DNA of 64,000 bases, from the NCBI RefSeq assembly GCF_020103725.1, contig NZ_JAHXBG010000004.1, positions 372,001-436,000 on the forward strand, in the 5' to 3' direction. The DNA is from Hyalangium gracile. GTDB taxonomy: Bacteria > Myxococcota > Myxococcia > Myxococcales > Myxococcaceae. The translations under genes and the position numbers were made by a program. Under the pieces are notes generated by a model. That model did not search any database. It had not been told where the DNA came from and saw only the letters and a program-made list of their open reading frames with translations. This document shows positions 61,637 to 64,000 of this stretch, one piece after another (position 1 is the first letter of the stretch; every line of letters starts with the position of its first letter).

Positions 61637-63289
61637 CCCGGATCTGTCACACGAAGGAGCGCGTCGTGCAGAGCGGCATCAATTGGCGGCATCTGCGCGC
61701 CGCGCGTGGCAAATGGCCGCTCGGCAGCGTGCTGCGGGCATGACAGAGGCGTGCACCGGCCGGCGTTGGGGTCCATCGAGGTTGTCAAAGAGCTGCGAGG
61801 CGTCAGGAGGGAGTGGGAACTTCGCGGAGCTGTTCGGCGACGCGTGCGAAGAGCTCGCGCACCGGCGCCGCCGCGCTCAGCGAGAGCGCGACGCGGCGGA
61901 CGCTGACGCGGACGATGGCGGCCACCTTGAGCAGCTTCAGTTGGAGGGTGCCCGCCTGGGCCCGCTCCATCTCGGTGCCCTTCAGGCCGAAGTGGCGCAG
62001 CAGGTTCAGCAGCACGTAGGCCACGGAAGCAAACCAGAGGCGCAGTTGGTTGGCGCGCAGGGTGTGGGCGCTGGTCCGGTCGGCGAACAGACCCAGTTGC
62101 TGCTCCTTGATGCGGTTCTCCATGTCGCCGCGGGCGCAGTAGAGCTGCTCGTACAGAGCCCGGGCCCCAAACTGCTCGGGGCGCAAGGAAGTCACCACGA
62201 AGCGTGGGTTGAATTTGTCCTCGAGCCACTCTGCTTTGGCGACGACGCGGCGCTGACGCGTCCAGGAGTCCAGCGTGCGGTAGCACAGTTCCCGGTACGC
62301 GCGCACCGGAGCGCCTTTGCGCTCCTGGCGGGAGACAGCCTGCACCAGCATCAGGTCCCCGCGTATCATGGCTTCCAGCCGGGTGTTCTTGGCCAGACCG
62401 AACACGAAGTCGACGCCATTGTGCTCGCACCAGGTCATGAGCTCATCCCGAGCGAAGCCGGAGTCCGCACGCAGCAGAATGCGCGTGGTGGGCCAGCGCT
62501 CGCGCAGGCGCGAGACGATGCGCTGCACTTGCTCCAGCGAGCCTGCGGCGGCGTCGGCGTCGGAGGTGCGCAGCTTGGCGCACAGCAGGAAGTCGCCCGC
62601 GAAGATGTAGAGCGGCAGGTAGCAGTAGTTGCCGTAGTAGCCGTGGAAGAAGCGGCCCTCCTGCGTGCCGTGAATCGGGTCGTCTGTCGCATCCAGGTCC
62701 AGCACCACTTCTTTGAGCGGCTGACGGTGCGCATCCAGGAACGCATCGACGAAGAAGTTCTCGATGGCCGGGCCGTCGTAAACCACCTTGCGGTAGCGCG
62801 CCTCGGCCGTCGCGTCCTCAGGCGTCAGCTCCAGCCGGTTGAGCGTGCTCGGGCTGGCCAACGACTGCTTCTGGGGCTCCGCCTTGCCCACCACGGCCGC
62901 AAGCAGCGGGTCGTTTCTCAGCGTCGCGTGGTCCACCAAGTCCTCGTAGCCGCACGCGATGCCGAACACGCGCTGGCGAACGAGCTCTTCCACCGTGTGC
63001 TCAATCAACTCCGGCTTTCTCATGTCCTTGAAGCACTCGGCGAACTTCTTCATGAGGCCGAACCGCTGGTCCGTCCGGTGCAACAACGCCAGCCCTCCAT
63101 CCGACGAGATGTGCTCCCCGTCGAACGCCGCCACCCACTTCCTCCTTCCCACGCTGTCGAACTCGACCTGCTTCGCGTTACGCTCTGTTTTCACCGCGTA
63201 GCTCCTTCCTATGGGTGGAAAGCCTTGAGAACTCTCCAGTTATCGGCCGGTCGCTACGCGGTGTCTCTTGTACCTGTGATCGATCCGGG
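61637..63289 (-). mobile_element. IS1380-family insertion sequence, 1653 bp, with CTAG target duplication
   Basis: The ends are CCCGGATCTGTCAC (from 61637) and, read inward from 63289, CCCGGATCGATCAC, so the terminal repeats match at 12 of 14 positions. A 4-bp direct repeat CTAG flanks it (61633-61636 and 63290-63293). It encodes one intact transposase. Insertion was at the point where the 60869-61636 gene and the convergent esterase-like gene meet. Confidence 0.88.
61803..63194 (-). CDS. IS1380-family transposase
   Basis: The 463-residue protein has the IS1380 layout: N-terminal AFDGEHISSDGGLALL, then VVLDLDATDDPIHGTQEG with a catalytic Asp, LLRADSGFARDELMTWCE with the second Asp and a C-terminal CARGDMENRIKEQQLGL carrying the Glu. 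The length is typical and no break is visible, so it is probably active. Confidence 0.93.
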   Translation of the reverse strand: MKTERNAKQVEFDSVGRRKWVAAFDGEHISSDGGLALLHRTDQRFGLMKKFAECFKDMRKPELIEHTVEELVRQRVFGIACGYEDLVDHATLRNDPLLAAVVGKAEPQKQSLASPSTLNRLELTPEDATAEARYRKVVYDGPAIENFFVDAFLDAHRQPLKEVVLDLDATDDPIHGTQEGRFFHGYYGNYCYLPLYIFAGDFLLCAKLRTSDADAAAGSLEQVQRIVSRLRERWPTTRILLRADSGFARDELMTWCEHNGVDFVFGLAKNTRLEAMIRGDLMLVQAVSRQERKGAPVRAYRELCYRTLDSWTRQRRVVAKAEWLEDKFNPRFVVTSLRPEQFGARALYEQLYCARGDMENRIKEQQLGLFADRTSAHTLRANQLRLWFASVAYVLLNLLRHFGLKGTEMERAQAGTLQLKLLKVAAIVRVSVRRVALSLSAAAPVRELFARVAEQLREVPTPS

Positions 63290-63898
63290 CTAGCGAGTGC
63301 CTCCTGCAACCGTCCCGCCGCCTCCAGCGCATCGCCCAGACTGTCGTGCGTGTTGGCCACGTCGGGGTAGAGCGTCACGGCGCGCTCGAAGACAGCGAGG
63401 GCCTGGGGGGATGCGCTTCTCCGCCAGCAGCCTGTAGCCCAACTGGTTGAGCAGCGGCTCCGGAAGCAGCACGGAGTAGCCCAGGTGCTGGGACAGCCCC
63501 GTGTGGTGCGCCTCCAGGCGCGCCAAGTCTCCACTGCGCTGGAGGGATTCGGGCGGACTCCAGTCGTTGAAGATGAATATGAGGCCCTCGTAGGCCCCGC
63601 GATGCGGCATGGTGCCATGGTTGTCGCCGCGCAGTTCCTCGGTGCTGATCTCGTCGTAGCGTCACACCAGGGCCGCAGGCTTGCGCTTCTTCAGTTCCTT
63701 GGCGAGCGCGCGGGTGCGCGCGAGATCGCCGTTCCCCTGGACCCCCACGGTCATCCCAGAGCGCGTGGTGCTGAGCCCAAGCACCCACAGTGACCTGGAA
63801 GCCCACGCCCTGCGGCCCGGCTGGATCGCTTGGGCCGGCATGTGCCCCGAGGGGCGGCACAGCCTCTGCTCCGGCTTGGCGCAAAGCCCGCGTGTCAC
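63290..63898 (-). pseudogene. Esterase-like gene with TPR tail, broken by nonsense, frameshift and IS insertion
   Basis: The minus strand reads as the C-terminal half of an esterase of the Fes/IroE-like fold: GNGDLARTRALAKELKKRKPAALV, then an in-frame TGA. It continues RYDEISTEELRGDNHGTMPHRGAYEGLIFIFNDW (catalytic His in DNHGTMPHRG), and then QALAVFERAVTLYPDVANTHDSLGDALEAAGRLQEALA (one TPR) after a frame change. The frame change falls in a C6 run (63405-63410), where five would keep frame. The IS1380-type element replaces the last residues. Upstream sequence to 64000 shows no clear continuation. Confidence 0.65.
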
Positions 63899-64000
63899 CC
63901 TCCAGCGGCCCTTCTTGGCCCCTCTTCACCAGCCCGCCGCCCTCAACAGGGCTCCTATCCGTCCTATACTTAGCTTTCTCTCGGCACGCGGCTGTATGGG

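Overview
The window is high-GC DNA packed with serine/threonine kinases, FHA and sigma-54 regulators, lipoproteins, polymorphic toxins and DUF2381 proteins. This points to a myxobacterium, most likely of the suborder Cystobacterineae (Archangium/Cystobacter/Stigmatella-like). That assignment rests on gene content, not on a marker gene. Unless stated otherwise, functional calls rest on protein motifs read by eye.

Layout. 1-6316: the 3' part of a very large DUF4157 (eCIS-associated) polymorphic toxin and an overlapping small gene that is probably its immunity protein. 6447-9253: three exported proteins ending in an M23-type peptidase. 9333-11058: an ECF41 sigma factor with its carboxymuconolactone-decarboxylase partner, a matching promoter and a YqcC-like protein. 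11344-17501: a MopE-like lipoprotein, a SET-domain protein, a PhyH dioxygenase and a tandem alpha/beta hydrolase whose second copy has lost its nucleophile. 17786-23369: a frameshifted TPR gene, a DUF2381 protein with a membrane kinase, and a lipoprotein. 23393-26176: a CxxC protein, a tRNA/tmRNA 3'-end fragment (probable attachment site) and a SitA-like lipoprotein toxin with an Imm11-type immunity gene.

26197-35183 is the most coherent unit. Four leaderless, secreted-effector-like genes (unknown, repeat/thaumatin-like, lytic transglycosylase, C39-like cysteine peptidase) each have a good -24/-12 (sigma-54) promoter. Three of these promoters also have a pair of GGTGAC-N4-GTCACC palindromes about one enhancer distance upstream. 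In the middle sit a TPR serine/threonine kinase and an FHA-sigma-54 activator. I read this as one kinase/FHA-controlled sigma-54 regulon.

35215-42289: an AraC regulator divergent from an O-methyltransferase, small stress-type proteins, palindromic repeats, a PadR fragment, a PKD protein, an AcoR-like GAF sensor and a response regulator. 42319-49953: a second sigma-54 regulon, in which a LodA/LodB pair (CTQ-dependent oxidase and flavoprotein), a five-heme lipoprotein cytochrome and a convergent unknown gene are bracketed by two arrays of three TGAC-NN-GTCA palindromes at exact 21-bp pitch, each followed by a -24/-12 promoter.

50068-64000: a DUF4091 pseudogene, a 1768-residue kinase/ATPase/GAF/histidine-kinase protein, a subtilase, and a scarred stretch with an IS5 remnant, an intact IS4-type element joining two unrelated broken genes, and an intact IS1380-type element with a CTAG target duplication at the 3' ends of two convergent genes. 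Three single-base frameshifts, two of them in G/C homopolymer runs, may be assembly errors or real decay.
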